Of a DNA stretch of 64,000 bases, positions 11,797 to 23,636 are shown in pieces (the first letter of the stretch is position 1; every line of letters begins with the position of its first letter). Under the pieces are notes generated by a model. The model saw nothing but the letters and a program-made list of their open reading frames with translations. It was not told the DNA's origin and ran no database searches. The stretch is taken from NCBI GenBank assembly GCA_003116875.1, contig BCKT01000005.1, forward strand, positions 620,001 to 684,000. Direction: 5' to 3'. The DNA is from Takashimella koratensis. Its lineage: Eukaryota; Basidiomycota; Tremellomycetes; Trichosporonales; Tetragoniomycetaceae. Made by a program: the position numbers and the translations under genes.

Positions 11797-13410
11797 ATGT
11801 TCAAGAAGTGAGCAACTGCCCTCTACCCGTCCCACCTCTGTCTCGGATACACTTTACTGACACCCATCTCCTTCTTTGTCCTGCACTTTCCTCTCCCCGA
11901 CCGATGCCCCTTCCACCCCCACTCCCAGGTTCAGCGTCAAGGAAGACGTCTCGGGCTCGACTTCGCTCAAGTCTTCGGTCCAACGTGGGATTCGATCTCA
12001 ATTAATCGAACAGCTCCCGTTCCTGACTCTTCCCTCATACCGCGAAACCAGCTCCGCCTCCGCGTCTGCTCCAACTCCCGCTGCCGAGGCTGCTGTAGCG
12101 GACGACGCAGCTACGGGCTCGGCAGCTACGGGAGGGGACGACGACGACGCCGAAGCTCCTGACGAGGACGCGGGTCGGCGCAAGAAGAAAGGCGGGAAGG
12201 AGAAAGAACCCAAGGGGAAGAAAGGAGGGAAAGGGAAGAAAGATAAAGAAAAGGAGAAGGAGAAAGAGAAAGAGGAAGATGAGGAAGAAGGGGGAGAAGT
12301 AGGTGGAACGGTGTTGGATGAGATCTGGCCAAAGAAGGAGGCTCTGGGGTTGACAAAGTGGTAAGTGTGTTCAAGCGGGCTGGGTGGTGTAATCGTGGAT
12401 GAGATTGGGGGAGGTGGAGGAAGGAGAAGGAAGAAGTGGATGAGCAGTTGGCATGGCTATATTCTCGTGCTGACATTCCGTTCTCATTATTTCCTTTCCC
12501 CTGCCAACGCCTGACTCGTACGCTCGCTGGCGTTACCCCCTCGCTCTGGCTCACGCTTGTCCCTCACCTCCTCGACACCAGCCACGACCGAATAAACATC
12601 TACACGCTCCACACGGTCCCCTTGTTCTTCAACCACTTTGACGGACCGTTCATCCCGACTCTCAAGCTTCTGCACAAATGTGAGTAGAGTCTGTTCTGCC
12701 TGGCGCGACTCCCCTGGGGACGAATCTGGCGGTTTGGGATAGGACCAAGAGCACAAAGTTCGATTGTCGATTCTACAGACTCAAGAGCGGGACATGACAG
12801 CTCATTAGATCCCGGCTGACTATGACAGATCCCGAGATGCTCCCGCACGTTCAGGTCGACAGGGGCGCTATCAAGTTTCTCCTTGCCGTGAGCACCTCGT
12901 TTTCTTCTTCGCCTTATTAGTCTTTTTGGTTCTCTTGGCTTGCGATCTTCCACATATCACACGAGTTGACTCCTCTCTCCACTCTTCTTCTTACCTCCCT
13001 CTCTGATACATCATTCCTGTCTCCATTCTTTGTTCACTCGACCTTAGGGTGCGAACATGATGGCCCCCGGCTTCCTCTCGCCTGGCGGCCGCCTCCCTAC
13101 TGGGCTAGCCAAAGACGCAATCGTCGCTATCCATGCCGAGGGCAAAGCGCACGCTGCCGGGATCGGGAAGATGGCTGCGTCCAGCGAAGACGTGAGGGCG
13201 TCGGGCAAGGGCGTGGCGGTCGAGGTACTTTGTTGGGTCGGGTGAGTGGACTGGGATCGGGCTTAGGATGGGAGCTTGGAGAGGTTGTAAAAGAAGGTCC
13301 ACGAAGAAAGTTGTCGTTGTGTAGATTTGGTTGGGTACTCGTTTAGATCAGGAGCAAGCTGACGATAACGCAGAGACGACTTTTGGAAGATCAACACTAT
13401 TGGCTTGTAG
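11797..13410 (+). CDS. TMA20: MCTS1/Tma20 family translation re-initiation factor (PUA domain)
   Basis: Six exons: 11797-11807 (only 11 nt), 11929-12360, 12582-12679, 12829-12887, 13048-13241 and 13374-13410; 276 aa. Family members recycle 40S subunits and support re-initiation with a DENR/Tma22 partner. Recognisable parts are the N-terminal MFKKFSVKED, the segment with CHDRINIYTL and PTLKLLHKYPEMLPH, then the PUA core starting GANMMAPGFLSPGG and the end DDFWKI, collinear with human MCTS1 (181 aa). The extra length comes from a low-complexity Ala/Asp then Lys/Glu-rich insertion at about residues 45-135. The donor at 13242 (GTGAGT) was preferred over 13225 because only it restores the conserved C-terminus. 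Confidence 0.92.
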
Positions 13411-13698
13411 CCAGGGGTCAACAACAGGTGCAAGCATGTCATTTGAGTAGCGTGTGGAAGGGTCAAACGAGCGGCGTTGTTATCATGTCGAATATCTTGA
13501 CATGCACATGTTGCGTTTGACGTAGATGTGGAATGGTTGACTAACAGCGAAGATAGAATGGAAAGGATACAAATTGAATGATGGATTGTCCTAAGTATGC
13601 AGTACTAGTAAGGTAAGGGGGTATCGCAAGTGCTGGGTATGGATGGTTGTGTGGGTGATTGGTCGATGTTGCGAAGTCAAAATAAATGAATAGTAGGT

Positions 13699-16281
13699 CT
13701 ACTTTCTCGCGTATGCTCTCCGCTGTTGAACTGAGGTATCTGTCAGCAACTACCCAACAGCTTGTCGGTACCAGCCCTTCACTCCCTCTCTCGCCCCCTC
13801 TCTCGCCCCCTCTCCACCTTTCTCACTTTACCCCAGCGGTACTCACGTGTCTCGATCGCCTCATATGCTAGATTCAACAAAGTCATCATATCCGCATTAC
13901 TCTGTTCCCCGATCCCTGTCTCTTCCGCTTCCCCTGCTCCTGTTCTCGCCTTCCACGTATCCGGATGCGCCGCCCGACTCAAGGCATAATACTTCATCTT
14001 AATCTCTTCATTCACCTCGTCCTCGATATTCCCATCCAGGAGCCTCGAGGTAAGTTCGATCGTCAGGGTTTTGTAATGTCCCTCGGGATCAGCGGGTGGT
14101 CTTGTAGACGCGGATGTGGTGGGCTTTCGACGAGGCATATCGAGTTTGGCACCGAGTGGACCCCAGAGTCGTTGTGCGCGAACTGCCTCGGCGGCTTGAT
14201 TAGCGGCAAGCTTGTCACGCGCTCGCTTGTGGTCCGTCTTCGCTGCGATTCGGACACGAGGGGGCAATGAAGTAGAGGGTGCCGAGCTTGTGGACGATGC
14301 GGCGTTGGACAATGGACGGGATCGGGCTGGTCGTACAGCTAGCTGAGGGCGGACTATCTTCTGCTCGAAGAATGCGGGCGCGATCAATGGTTCTTTGTCA
14401 AACATGCACAAGTCGCAATATGTCCTAAACAAAGTCGCACAATTGATTTGAGAAGAAACCACACCCGCATTCATCAGCGCTGATTTTGAAGTCACAAGCT
14501 GCTGGAACTCACTTGACATCCGACATGGACTTTCCTGGGACGCCGTCAAGCGGCATGATATCTCGATTCCCCCACGTCAAAGGTGAGATAGGATTTCGAA
14601 TCATTGCTCGCATCGCCGTCTGGTACAGCTCCCGTGTGTCGTCCTTGGAGCTAAATGAAACGCTGAAAAGATCACGATCGGGCTTGTCAAAAGCCTCATG
14701 TAGTTCCCTGGTTATAAATCTGTCTTTATGGACGTAGCCGTGTCTGAACGTATCGTTCTTTGGGAAGAAATTCCGAGGGCATTAGCGATTAACGAATCTG
14801 ACCGCATATCAAAGCAACAGTAAAGGAGAAAGAGACACGAGTGTGATGAGGGTAGGCAGCGACGTTTGCTCGTGTTGAGGACAGCTTTGAAAATTCACTC
14901 ACATATGTCGGCTGGCCAAAAGTTACATTCTTGCGATCGAGTTCGTAACAATCGTTCAAAACTTTACTCATGACATCATACGTGGTATCCATGACTGAAA
15001 TGCGGTCGGGAAATCTGTCCACAAGGTAAAGGATCTCTGTAAGGGATAGCGGGTGAGTGAAAGAAAACCGGCGGTTTCAGGAAGTTTGCAAACCCCAAAC
15101 GTCCGGGGAAGACTCACTGTACATGGGGAAGAAGAAAGCCCGCTAGATAGGTAGGTCACAAGCAAGTCAGCAACCCCCACATGAGCTACTATTTCCCCTC
15201 TTCCAAATGTAGGTTCATACATATCTTGCTTTGCAACTCACCGTCGGACGTAGAGGTACGGTGAACCCTTTGATCGACGTATCCTTGACTTCGGCCTGGT
15301 GAAACTGGGCAAGATTCTCTGCCTCTTGTTGATTGAGAACAGGAGGGCCGTATTCGAATAGCGGGGCGGTGAGTTTATCCCATTTGGGTTGAATGAAGGC
15401 GGTACGAAGCCCATCAATCATTTGGGTGAGGGGTAGAGGCGACGCTAGCTCTCGGTCAATAACGCCGAATTGCTCACGGTTCCACGGCCCATCGATTTGG
15501 ATGAGCCCACTAATACAGCACGTCAGTGGTTGATAGTCGAAAGAGATACAGTTCAAGGATCGATTGACTCTGTATCTCTCTCATATGAGAGACGAACAAG
15601 GAGCATGCAACTCACTGTGACCAGTGGTTTGGACCTGCCGCAGAGATACTGAACGCCGTCGAAGTCATGTACTTTCTCGCATAGAGAGTGTCGACTTTCC
15701 CCTCTGCTGGCTTATATGAAGATCGTCGCAGGTCGTTCAAGTACACTACCATGTACATTGGAACGAGGTGGGGCTCGATAGAGAGCGTGCTACGCTGCAG
15801 GAATGATAAAGATGGCGCACGATTAGCATTAGCAGAGAATCGGGATAAGAGGAAAGAGAGAGAAAGCGGTCGAAAGGATCTCGGTTGGAGCGCGGCCACT
15901 CCAGAATCCTCTTCTATTAACGACGCAAGGGAAAGGGAAAAAGAAACGTCTACCGAGACGTACCCAAATCCTTTGCGCAATGTTCAATCTAGTAAAGTCC
16001 CAATTGAACGCAGAATCGGGTACCGTGAACCTGATCCGCCTATGAGGATCCTGCGGGACCAATGCATCGTGTAGAGATATATAGTCGGATGTCCCTGTAT
16101 TCGTCGAGTATACTCGAGCGCTATCATGTACCATCTGGACGCGCGGTCGGTTGACATGGTTGGAGGAGGACGAACAGTGTGTTCTAGTCACGCGAGGCCC
16201 CGTCGCGATTGGGACAAAAGATGGTCGGGAGCTGATCTGGCGGTACGAGACCTGCGTTCGAAGCTGCTGCACAATGCTCAT
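13699..16281 (-). CDS. J-domain protein with large unrecognised N-terminal region, probably mitochondrial
   Basis: Eight exons (15964-16281, 15616-15794, 15242-15509, 15118-15142, 14903-15036, 14513-14757, 13847-14424, 13699-13730) join in phase to 592 aa. The C-terminal part, about residues 504-590, resembles a J-domain: HYKTL start, helix II, HPD at 542-544, then a NLAYEAIETLQQRRAY helix. J-proteins stimulate Hsp70 ATPase through HPD. The first 390 residues form a globular-looking sequence I cannot place. The N-terminus is rich in Arg, Ser and Thr with almost no acidic residues in the first 60, suggesting a mitochondrial presequence. The stop TGA overlapping the donor at 14512 means two adjacent genes are formally possible, but only about 100 nt would separate them and the splice keeps frame. 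The AAAG acceptor before 14757 is weak. Confidence 0.62.
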
Positions 16282-16687
16282 GGTTCATGAGCACGACAGC
16301 AGCCTATAGTCGTGTGATCGATAAGAGCGTTGAGCAAAGTACAGTCGAGGCTATGGTGTTTCAAGAACAAGAAATGAAAAAAAAAAAAAAAAAACCGACC
16401 CAAGACCAACGAACCTCTTCCTGCGTCGTTGGCTGATAACCTGAGAAGTCACGTGACATTTAGGCGATGTTCAGGTCAACTCCGTTGACACGGAATGCAA
16501 CGAAGCAAGGAGAGAAAAAAAACGAGTCATACCTCATCACATCGATGGCGAGCGCGCAGATGGGTGTAAAGACGGTACTTGGTGCTTGGACGTTAAGATA
16601 CATTCAACTACGGTACGGTTGCCAGCGTATGCATGTATAAGTTCATTCCCTTTCCACCCGGGGCAGGGGCTGGGACAGTTGCTGAGT
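16282..16687. other. intergenic region upstream of J-domain gene, downstream of ETF beta
   Basis: About 400 bp containing an A-run near 16376-16393 and presumably the J-domain gene promoter and ETF beta 3' end. No coding potential seen. Confidence 0.5.
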
Positions 16688-17931
16688 TTAGAGAACACCA
16701 GCCTCCTTGAGCTTGCTGACGAGCTCGTCGACGCTCTCAACCTGTGTCGCGAGATGGTCAGTCGTGTACATCGAGCATTTTGACCAATTGTGAGTCCAGT
16801 GCTCACCTTGGTACCGCCCTGGCGCTTGGGTGGCTCGGAGACGGAGATGGTCTCGAGTCGCGGGGCCTGCGACGAGTCAGCATCGACACGGGTTTTGTCG
16901 TGTACCGGCTGCATGGTCAGCCCGCCACTTACAAAGTCCAGACCGAGGTCCTCGGGCTTGAGCGTCTCAATCTTCTTCTTCTTCGCCTTCATGATGTTGG
17001 GCTGTAGGTTCTGTCAGCAGGTGTTTCTTTTGATTAGTATCTAAGGACCTGAATGACAGCTTACCAAAGACGCGTAACGGGGCTCTACGAAACGACGTGT
17101 CAGCTACCTATCTCTCCCCACCTGTCACCACAGGCCAAAGACTCACCGTTCAGACGCAAATCAGTCGTGACGACGATCGGCAAGCTGCCCTCGACCTTCT
17201 CGAGCCCACCATCAATCTCACGAGTGACTGTCGCTTTGTCGCCCGCGATTTCCAACTTGCTCGCAAACGTCGCCTGTCCCCAGCCCAAGAGACCAGCGAG
17301 CATCCCTCCCGTACTTCCCGAATCATCATCGATCGCCTGCTTGCCCATGATCACGAGATCGATCTTGTTCTTGCCCCCATCGGCGGAAGCGGATCGCTCG
17401 ATGACCTTCTGGATCGCGTGGGCGACAGAGAGGGGCTCGACGACAGCGTTCTCGGGAGTCGTGATGTGGATACCGGTGTCAGCGCCCATGGCGAGAGCGG
17501 TACGGATCGTATCCGCGGCCTTGGCGGGACCGATGGAGAGAGCAGTGATGGAAGTCACTTGCTTGGCGTCCTTCTCGCGGAGTCGGATAGCCTCTTCAAC
17601 AGCTGTAATTGTAAGCGACGCTAACAGGGGGGCCAGTTGCAGCAGAGACGTAAAGCTCACCAATCTCGTCAAAGGGGTTCTGTAATGAGTCAGCTCGATT
17701 ATTGAATGGAAACGCGCCCAGCAAACTCACCATCGAGTGCTTGACGTTGGTGTCGACGCCCTTGTTACCGGGGGCTATCCGGATCTTGCTGCAAGCGACG
17801 GTTAGCGAGTTCCTCCAGTCTCCCTTTCCCCAGCCTTGCCGGGTACGATGATGTCCAACTCACACAGCATAGTCGATCGCCCGCTTGACGGGGACGAGGA
17901 TGTTGACGAGGGCCGGGCGGGACGGGTGCAT
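16688..17931 (-). CDS. electron transfer flavoprotein subunit beta
   Basis: Eight exons: 17864-17931, 17731-17788, 17661-17679 (19 nt), 17602-17147, 17065-17084 (20 nt), 16933-17001, 16807-16866 and 16688-16741; 267 aa, near the usual 255. ETF is the mitochondrial matrix FAD/AMP heterodimer that passes electrons from acyl-CoA dehydrogenases to ETF-ubiquinone oxidoreductase. Family features visible: the N-terminal [27 protein letters not shown], the [12 protein letters not shown] segment, and the conserved [16 protein letters not shown], here restored only by splicing the 20-nt exon 5. The C-terminal [14 protein letters not shown] is also characteristic. No cleavable presequence is evident, normal for the beta subunit. 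It is divergent from the copper transporter. Confidence 0.95.
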
Positions 17932-18320
17932 GGTGGGTGGTAGGTGCGGGCGGCGGGGTAAGGTGTCAAGTGGGGTAGGGTTACAGAAAGAGAGAGAGAG
18001 ATGGTGAGGATGGAATGTTTCCTGGTGAAAACCCAGGTCGGCTCAATTTCCATACCCGATTGGGAGGGAAATAGGAATTTGATCCCGCTAATCATCCCCC
18101 CATTAGGATCTCGCGAGATTGCTAAATTGCCAAGCCCGGTTTGTAATGCCCTCTTCTTCGGATGATGTCGTTTGTTGTCGTTTGTCACTGTGTCCTCTGT
18201 CCTCTTCTCACTGCGCACTACGTCTCATCCACCACCTCTTGTCACCTTGAACCAAGACACCAGCTCATATTACATACCTCTACGCTCTGCAGGCTCTCGA
18301 CACACCTTTCTCACGCGATC
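17932..18320. promoter_or_regulatory. shared divergent promoter ETF beta / copper transporter
   Basis: 389 bp between the two start codons. No clear TATA box or copper-response element could be picked out by eye. Confidence 0.5.
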
Positions 18321-19304
18321 ATGGACCACGGCGATCACTCGGGCCATTCTGGTCACACCATGCCCATGCCCTCTGATACCCCTTCCTGCTCCGTAAGTCT
18401 CGCATCCTTGCGGTTTGACCCCCTCGACCCCTGAACGCTCTTCAACGCTTCTGCAACCTCTGACTTCTCGTACCTCTCCTGATTCTCTCGTCACCTGGCT
18501 ATCCGTTTACATTGCTGATTACTATCAAGATGAACATGCTCTGGAACAGCCAAGTCGCAGATACTTGCGTCGTCTTCCGATCCTGGCATATCAAAGGATG
18601 GATGACTATGGCTATCTCCTGGTCCGTACCTCCCTCACCTCTCACTCTCACCGAATCAACTGTCCCCTTTGACCTTGGATTCTCGCTGACACCTCTACAG
18701 CATCATGATCATTCTTATCTCACTTCTCTTCTCCATGCTTGTCGCTTACATCAAGCAATACGAACGGACACTTGCTCTTACTCTCTGGGCCGAGTCGAGG
18801 GGCTCTAATGCTCGAAGGGAGACCGCGCCTATCGGTTACAGCGCTGTCGAGAACCCTTCTTTGCCTAAACTCGGCGCGTGAGTTTTAACCCAATGTTCCT
18901 TGCCCATCACGGATTAGGCATGCGCTGATGTCGTTATTGATGTGGTAGAACAAAACTTCCATTGCAAGCTCGGGTTACACGAGCCCTGCTCTACGCCGTC
19001 TCCGTTGCCATCTCATTCTTCGTGAGTTCTACTTGCAGCTTTGACCCAATCGAAAAACATAGCTGGCCCGAGGCGACACTCACCGTCTACAGCTCATGCT
19101 CGTGGCTATGACATACAACACCTACCTCTTTGGCGCGATTGTGGTTGGTGCCTTCATGGGGCATTTGCTATACGAGAGCGAGATGGACATCAAGTAAGCC
19201 ACTCACCTTTCTGTCTCCCATATCAAGTCATAAATGCGGCCTCTGTAGCTGACAGGAACAGCGCCATTGTTGGCAACACGAACAAAGGGCTCGCATGCCA
19301 CTAA
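18321..19304 (+). CDS. Ctr-family high-affinity copper transporter
   Basis: Six exons: 18321-18392, 18530-18621, 18701-18877, 18949-19021, 19093-19193 and 19256-19304; 187 aa. Ctr proteins are trimeric Cu(I) channels. The extracellular N-terminus is rich in His and Met (MDHGDHSGHSGHTMPMP) for copper capture. Three membrane segments follow: one at CIMIILISLLFSMLVAY, a second starting near YAVSVAISFF and carrying the MLVAM (MxxxM) selectivity motif, and a third with the GAFMG (GxxxG) packing motif. The last 49-nt exon adds a tail ending ACH, the cytosolic Cys-His copper-binding motif seen in many Ctr proteins. If the last intron were retained, translation would stop at the TAA in the donor and lose this motif. 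Confidence 0.94.
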
Positions 19305-19486
19305 TTGCTAGGAAGCAGAGACAAAGCGGCGCACGTTGTGATAATCATGCATCCATTATAGAACACAGATCAGACTTGGCCTCACGCTTGTCTTCTTCTG
19401 TCTGCTTCCCTTCTGCTTCTCTCCTCGGTGTCTTCCCGCAGTTGGATTTGCTCCTGAATGTATTGTACATATCTTCTCTTCACTAA

Positions 19487-20705
19487 TTAGTCACGCTTGG
19501 CTCGGTTCATGGCGACGATCCGCTTGCTTGCCTTGTTGGCGATTCGTTTGTGGAGATCAGGTCGCCCTGTGAATTCGTTGTCAGCTTGGAGGGCTCAACT
19601 TGGCGGTAAAGTCTCTGAAGCTCACACTTGAAGAGCGACCAGAGCGCTTCGAGGTGAACAAAGAACGGCGCAAGAACCAGTGCTATTTCCACCATGTCAG
19701 CTCATTGTCATGGAAGTGGAGAGGTAAATCACAAGGAGGTGACTTACGCTGCGTCAAGCTCTCAGAAAGAGCCGGGGCTCGACCTTCAAAGTAAAAGTGC
19801 CCAAAGAATTGCCATGCCCATGCGTTGACATGGATGGCCAGGAAGAAGGGAATGGCTGATGGTTCGTCGGTGAACGCCGTGTTCCAGGGCAAGTATTCGG
19901 CTAGGAACTGGGATATGTAGGTCGCGGTGAGGTACTCGAGTGCCATGATGGGAAAGTAAGTGATCTACACGTGGGTGGGTGCGTGCTTGTTAGCGATGTC
20001 GTCAGGGGCCTTCGAGAGAAAAAGGATGTGGAGAGGGCAGGGAGAGGACGTACACCGGCATAGGCATCGAGAATGCAGTAGTAGAATTGGTACCCGAGGA
20101 AAAAGAGCATGGCCAGGGACGGCTGTACCGCGAGGCCCGGGAGGAGGACGATCGGGTTAAACGGTGGCAAAGTGAGGTTGCTCGAGATGACGAGCCATGA
20201 CCTGTAACGCATCTTGGTAAGTCGAGGCTGAGTCACGCACAAAACAAGGTGCGGCAGAGGAAGAGGGAGAAGATATCCACTCACCACCAGATTTGAGGAA
20301 TGAAGATGAGGTGGATAATCTTGTTGTATTTGTTCGAATGATACGATGCGTAAAACGCCATCTGGGAGGGCGCAGAGAGGATGTGGAGGGTTACATAGGA
20401 TGAACCAGCCAGGAAGGAGCGTGGTCAGCATAGCTTCACCATCCATGGTATCCATCACATCTGAAAAGCGGCATCCAGCATCTCCCTGCTCTTCTCTTCG
20501 TCTCTCAGAGAACGATCATGACCAGACTAGCCGACGATCGGGTAATAGGTGGGGCCCAAGTACCGAACCAAACAAAACCCACCTCGTCCTCAAAGTGCTC
20601 CGTGTCCTCCCACGAGTCCATGCTCATCTGGCCAGCGGTCGGCGGGTGCTCGAGGTCGATCGCCTCGGCGGGGCCCTGAGAACGGGTCTTGCGCGGTGTT
20701 GACAT
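19487..20705 (-). CDS. Mpo1-like DUF962 membrane protein (2-hydroxy fatty acid dioxygenase family)
   Basis: Six exons (20583-20705, 20285-20361, 20054-20201, 19748-19964, 19626-19682, 19487-19566) give 233 aa. Yeast Mpo1 is an ER Fe(II) dioxygenase that alpha-oxidises 2-hydroxy fatty acids from phytosphingosine. Family marks: YASYHSNKYNKIIHL in exon 2 with the conserved His residues, several hydrophobic segments, HVNAWAWQFFGHFYFEGR with more His, PLVLAPFFV and the end RPDLHKR. A roughly 40-residue polar N-terminal extension precedes the domain. The acceptor for exon 6 was chosen because only that phase yields the RPDLHKR tail. It is convergent with the copper transporter. Confidence 0.9.
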
Positions 20706-21168
20706 GACTGCGGAGACAGCGGGTGATGTGGACGTTGCAAACGTGAGTGGGTAGTGGTGGATGATGTTATTGTTGAATTGGGCGAATGGAGCAATTACGT
20801 CGACGTCGGCTAAGGAGAAGACGCAAATGGCAAGTTAGTCAACGGTCTCACCCGTAGGCGTAAAACGCGGAGTGTGGCTCTCGGTCATCCTGATCGGAGA
20901 AGTGGTTGTTTGATATTGTGCATTGCTACCGAGCGGTGCTACATCCCGAAGAAAGATCGAAGAACAAGAAAAAGTGTCCGTGCCAGCACGAAGTCGCGAA
21001 GAGAGAGTATGTATGGGGGAGGGTCGGGTGGAGAGGATGATGAGTAAAAGAAGGAGTTTGGCTATGTGAAATATCTATCTAACACAAAAAGCCGTCGTAC
21101 ACTCGTGATAAAAACCAAAACTACTTCAGACGATTGATTATACCTCTTTCGTTTCAGCCCAGGCTCAG
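20706..21168. other. intergenic region upstream of Mpo1-like gene
   Basis: About 460 bp, presumably the Mpo1-like promoter and the glucanase 3' UTR. No coding sequence or obvious structured element is seen. Confidence 0.5.
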
Positions 21169-23636
21169 TTATGAGCTGGAGCCGATGAAGTAGTTGAAGT
21201 TGTAGGTTGAGGGCGAGTCGGTGTACGAGAACGCCGAGCCAGAGCTGTACGAGGCGACGGTCGCGCCGTTACGAGTGATGGTACCGCCGATAGAGCCAAC
21301 GCTGGAGGACATCTTGAGCTTGGAGAGACCAGCCGAGACGGAGAAGGTCTGGGAGGTCGAGCCCGAGGTGAGAGTGACGACGGCCGGGGCGGTAGCGAGA
21401 ACGACAGCGTAAAGGTTGTCGTCGGTCCACTGGGAGTTGGTCGGCTCGCCAACCGAGTCAGACGAAGCGGTAGCGCCCTTGGGGTGAGGGCGAGACCACA
21501 TGACGATGGTGTCGGTGGTGATGGTCGGGTAAGCACCAGTCTTGAAGGCAGTAGCGTAGTACTGGGTAAGAGCGTTGATACCGGTGTGGTCAAAGCCGTC
21601 GACCCAGGTGTCCGAGGTGATCGGGAGAGCGCCCTCGATAGGACCAATGTACGACGACTCTCCGTAGTCGTTCCAGGTGAGGATCTCGGTCATGTGAACC
21701 GAGTTGCGGAGAGCAATGACCTCCTCCCATCGCTCGCAGTAGAGCCAGTCATCCGATCGGTAGATCCAGTTCTTGTTGTACGTGTCGGCACCGAAGTGGG
21801 TGAAGAAGAACGGCGAGATCGCGGGCATGTACTCCTTGGAGCCAAGAGCAGACATGTAGGTGCTGTCCGAGCTGGTGTTGATGTCGTAGTCGCCCATGGG
21901 CCAGGCCGAGTTCCAGTTGAGCTCACCGTCCATCCAGGTGTTGGAGGAGAAGGTGCTGACGTCGGAGAAGATGGAAGGCATGAAGAAGATGTCGATACCC
22001 TGGCTAGAGAGAGCGTCGACGAAGAGAGTCTGCCAAGCGCTGTTCGAGCCAGTACCGAAAGTGCAGTCCGAGCCGGCGAAAGTGGAGACGAGGACCTTGC
22101 CGTTGTAAGTGGCCTGGGCAGAGCTCGAGGCGTGGGCGGCGACGAGGCTGACGAGGTTGGCAGCGTCCGAGGAAGAGGCACACGAGAGCGAGGTCATGTC
22201 GAGCGAGAGGAAGAGCTTGAACCCAGTCCCGCTGTTCTCAGCGGCGGTGTAGGCGTCAGAGACACGAGCAGGCTGCCACGAGTCAGAACCCATGTTGAGC
22301 GCGAAACCGTCGATACCGTAGCTCGAGGCGAGGGAGACGTCGGAAGCCCAGTTGGACTCGGTGTACGGGTAGGTGTTGCCGACCATGTGGTGGACCCAGA
22401 CGTAGTGGGACGCGGACGAGGCCGGGACCGAGGTCGAGTCGGCAGCGACGGTGGTCTGTGCCGACGGAAGAGCGGTGGCAACGGTAGTAGCAGCAGTGGC
22501 AGCAGTGGCAGCGCCAGTGGTGGTGGTGGTGGTGGTGGTAGCTCCAGTGGGGTTCGCGACGTCAACGGCGACGGTCAACGAGGCAGTGGCGGTGGCGGTC
22601 GTGGCCTCGGTAGTGCAGACCTCGGTCGAGTTCGCAGCCGAAGACGAGTTGGAAGAAGACGAGGTGCCCGACGAGAGGAGCTCGTACAGGTCAAGCGCGT
22701 AGCCACCGCCGCACATCTCAGTGGAATCACCCGAGCACTCCATGTTGCAGCCAGCGTCGTTGTAGGTGATGGTTGAGGGGACAGAGCTACCGCACCAGCA
22801 TTGGTCACCGTACTCAAGACCGGCAAAAGTGTAGCCCATGTCCTCGCAGGTGGTGAGACACGAGTCGATGGTGAGGTCGCTCAAACCCATTGCGTAGTAG
22901 CCAGTGAGGAGACGAACCGACGAGTCAACCGCGCAGCCGAGCGAGTACCACTCCGAGGCGTCGGTCAAGTCGGTGTAGGTCGTGTTCAAGTCGGTCGGGA
23001 CGACAGCGGTGAGCTGGGATGCAAGACCAGTCGAGTTGGTCACATGGCACAGGTCGGACTCGGTCGAGTTGAAAGTGTAGACCGAGAGGAAGTAGGCGTT
23101 GCCGCAGTCCTCGGAGCTATCACCAGCGCAAGGAGTGCTGCATGTCGAATCGGAGACGACAGTGGGGTTGCCGTTGTAGAAGTTGGAGCAGTAGCACTCG
23201 TCGCCGAACTCGACACCTGCGATAGTGTATCCACGGGAGGCACACTGGTTGATGCAGTAGAGCGGGGTGTTGGACGAGGATGAGAACTCAAAGTCGTCGA
23301 TGAGACGAGTGTTGCTCAACTCGGCCATGCAGCCAGTGTACCCCCATCCAGAGGGAAGAGTGGCGTCACGCTTCGTCGGAAGAGGAGCTGGTCGGGTCTG
23401 TTGTTGATGTCAGTGGTGTCGGCTTGAGCGAGGTCCTGCAAACTTGGAGAGCAACTCACAAGACCGTGCGAGGTTCCATAGTATCGGGAGAGCATGCTGT
23501 GGAGCCCGCGGCGAGAAGAGGAGAGGATGTTCGCGACAAGGGGGGGAGCGTGGCGGCCGGGCGTGAGGGTCGGGGACGCCTCAACAGCACCGAGAATCGC
23601 CAAAACAGACACGAGAGAAGCGGCGACCGGCGCCAT
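21169..23636 (-). CDS. secreted alpha-1,3-glucanase (GH71) with two WSC domains
   Basis: Two exons (23460-23636 and 21169-23397) give 801 aa. The start at 23636 begins a signal peptide (MAPVAASLVSVLAILGAVEA); the longer upstream frame would bury it. Two Cys-rich WSC carbohydrate-binding domains follow, at about 76-166 (GWGYTGC start) and 209-300, then a Ser/Thr/Ala linker with poly-Thr at about 300-388. The GH71 mutanase domain runs from about 390 to the end. Its marks include WVHHMVGNTYPY, GIDGFALNMG and the conserved EILTWNDYGES segment. GH71 enzymes cleave alpha-1,3-glucan, so a role in cell-wall remodelling or degradation of external glucan is likely. Codon use is strongly biased to C/G-ending codons compared with neighbours, suggesting high expression. 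The strong bias also generates long antisense open frames, which are shadows. Confidence 0.93.

Noticed and set aside
13225..13260. Alternative donor GTACTT for exon 5 of the MCTS1 homologue
   Set aside because: It shifts the last exon out of the conserved DDFW frame; the GTGAGT 17 nt downstream fits.
21484..22776. 430-codon plus-strand open frame
   Set aside because: It is antisense to the WSC/GH71 gene and exists only because of that gene's biased third positions; composition is Val/Gly/Arg-rich with no domain.
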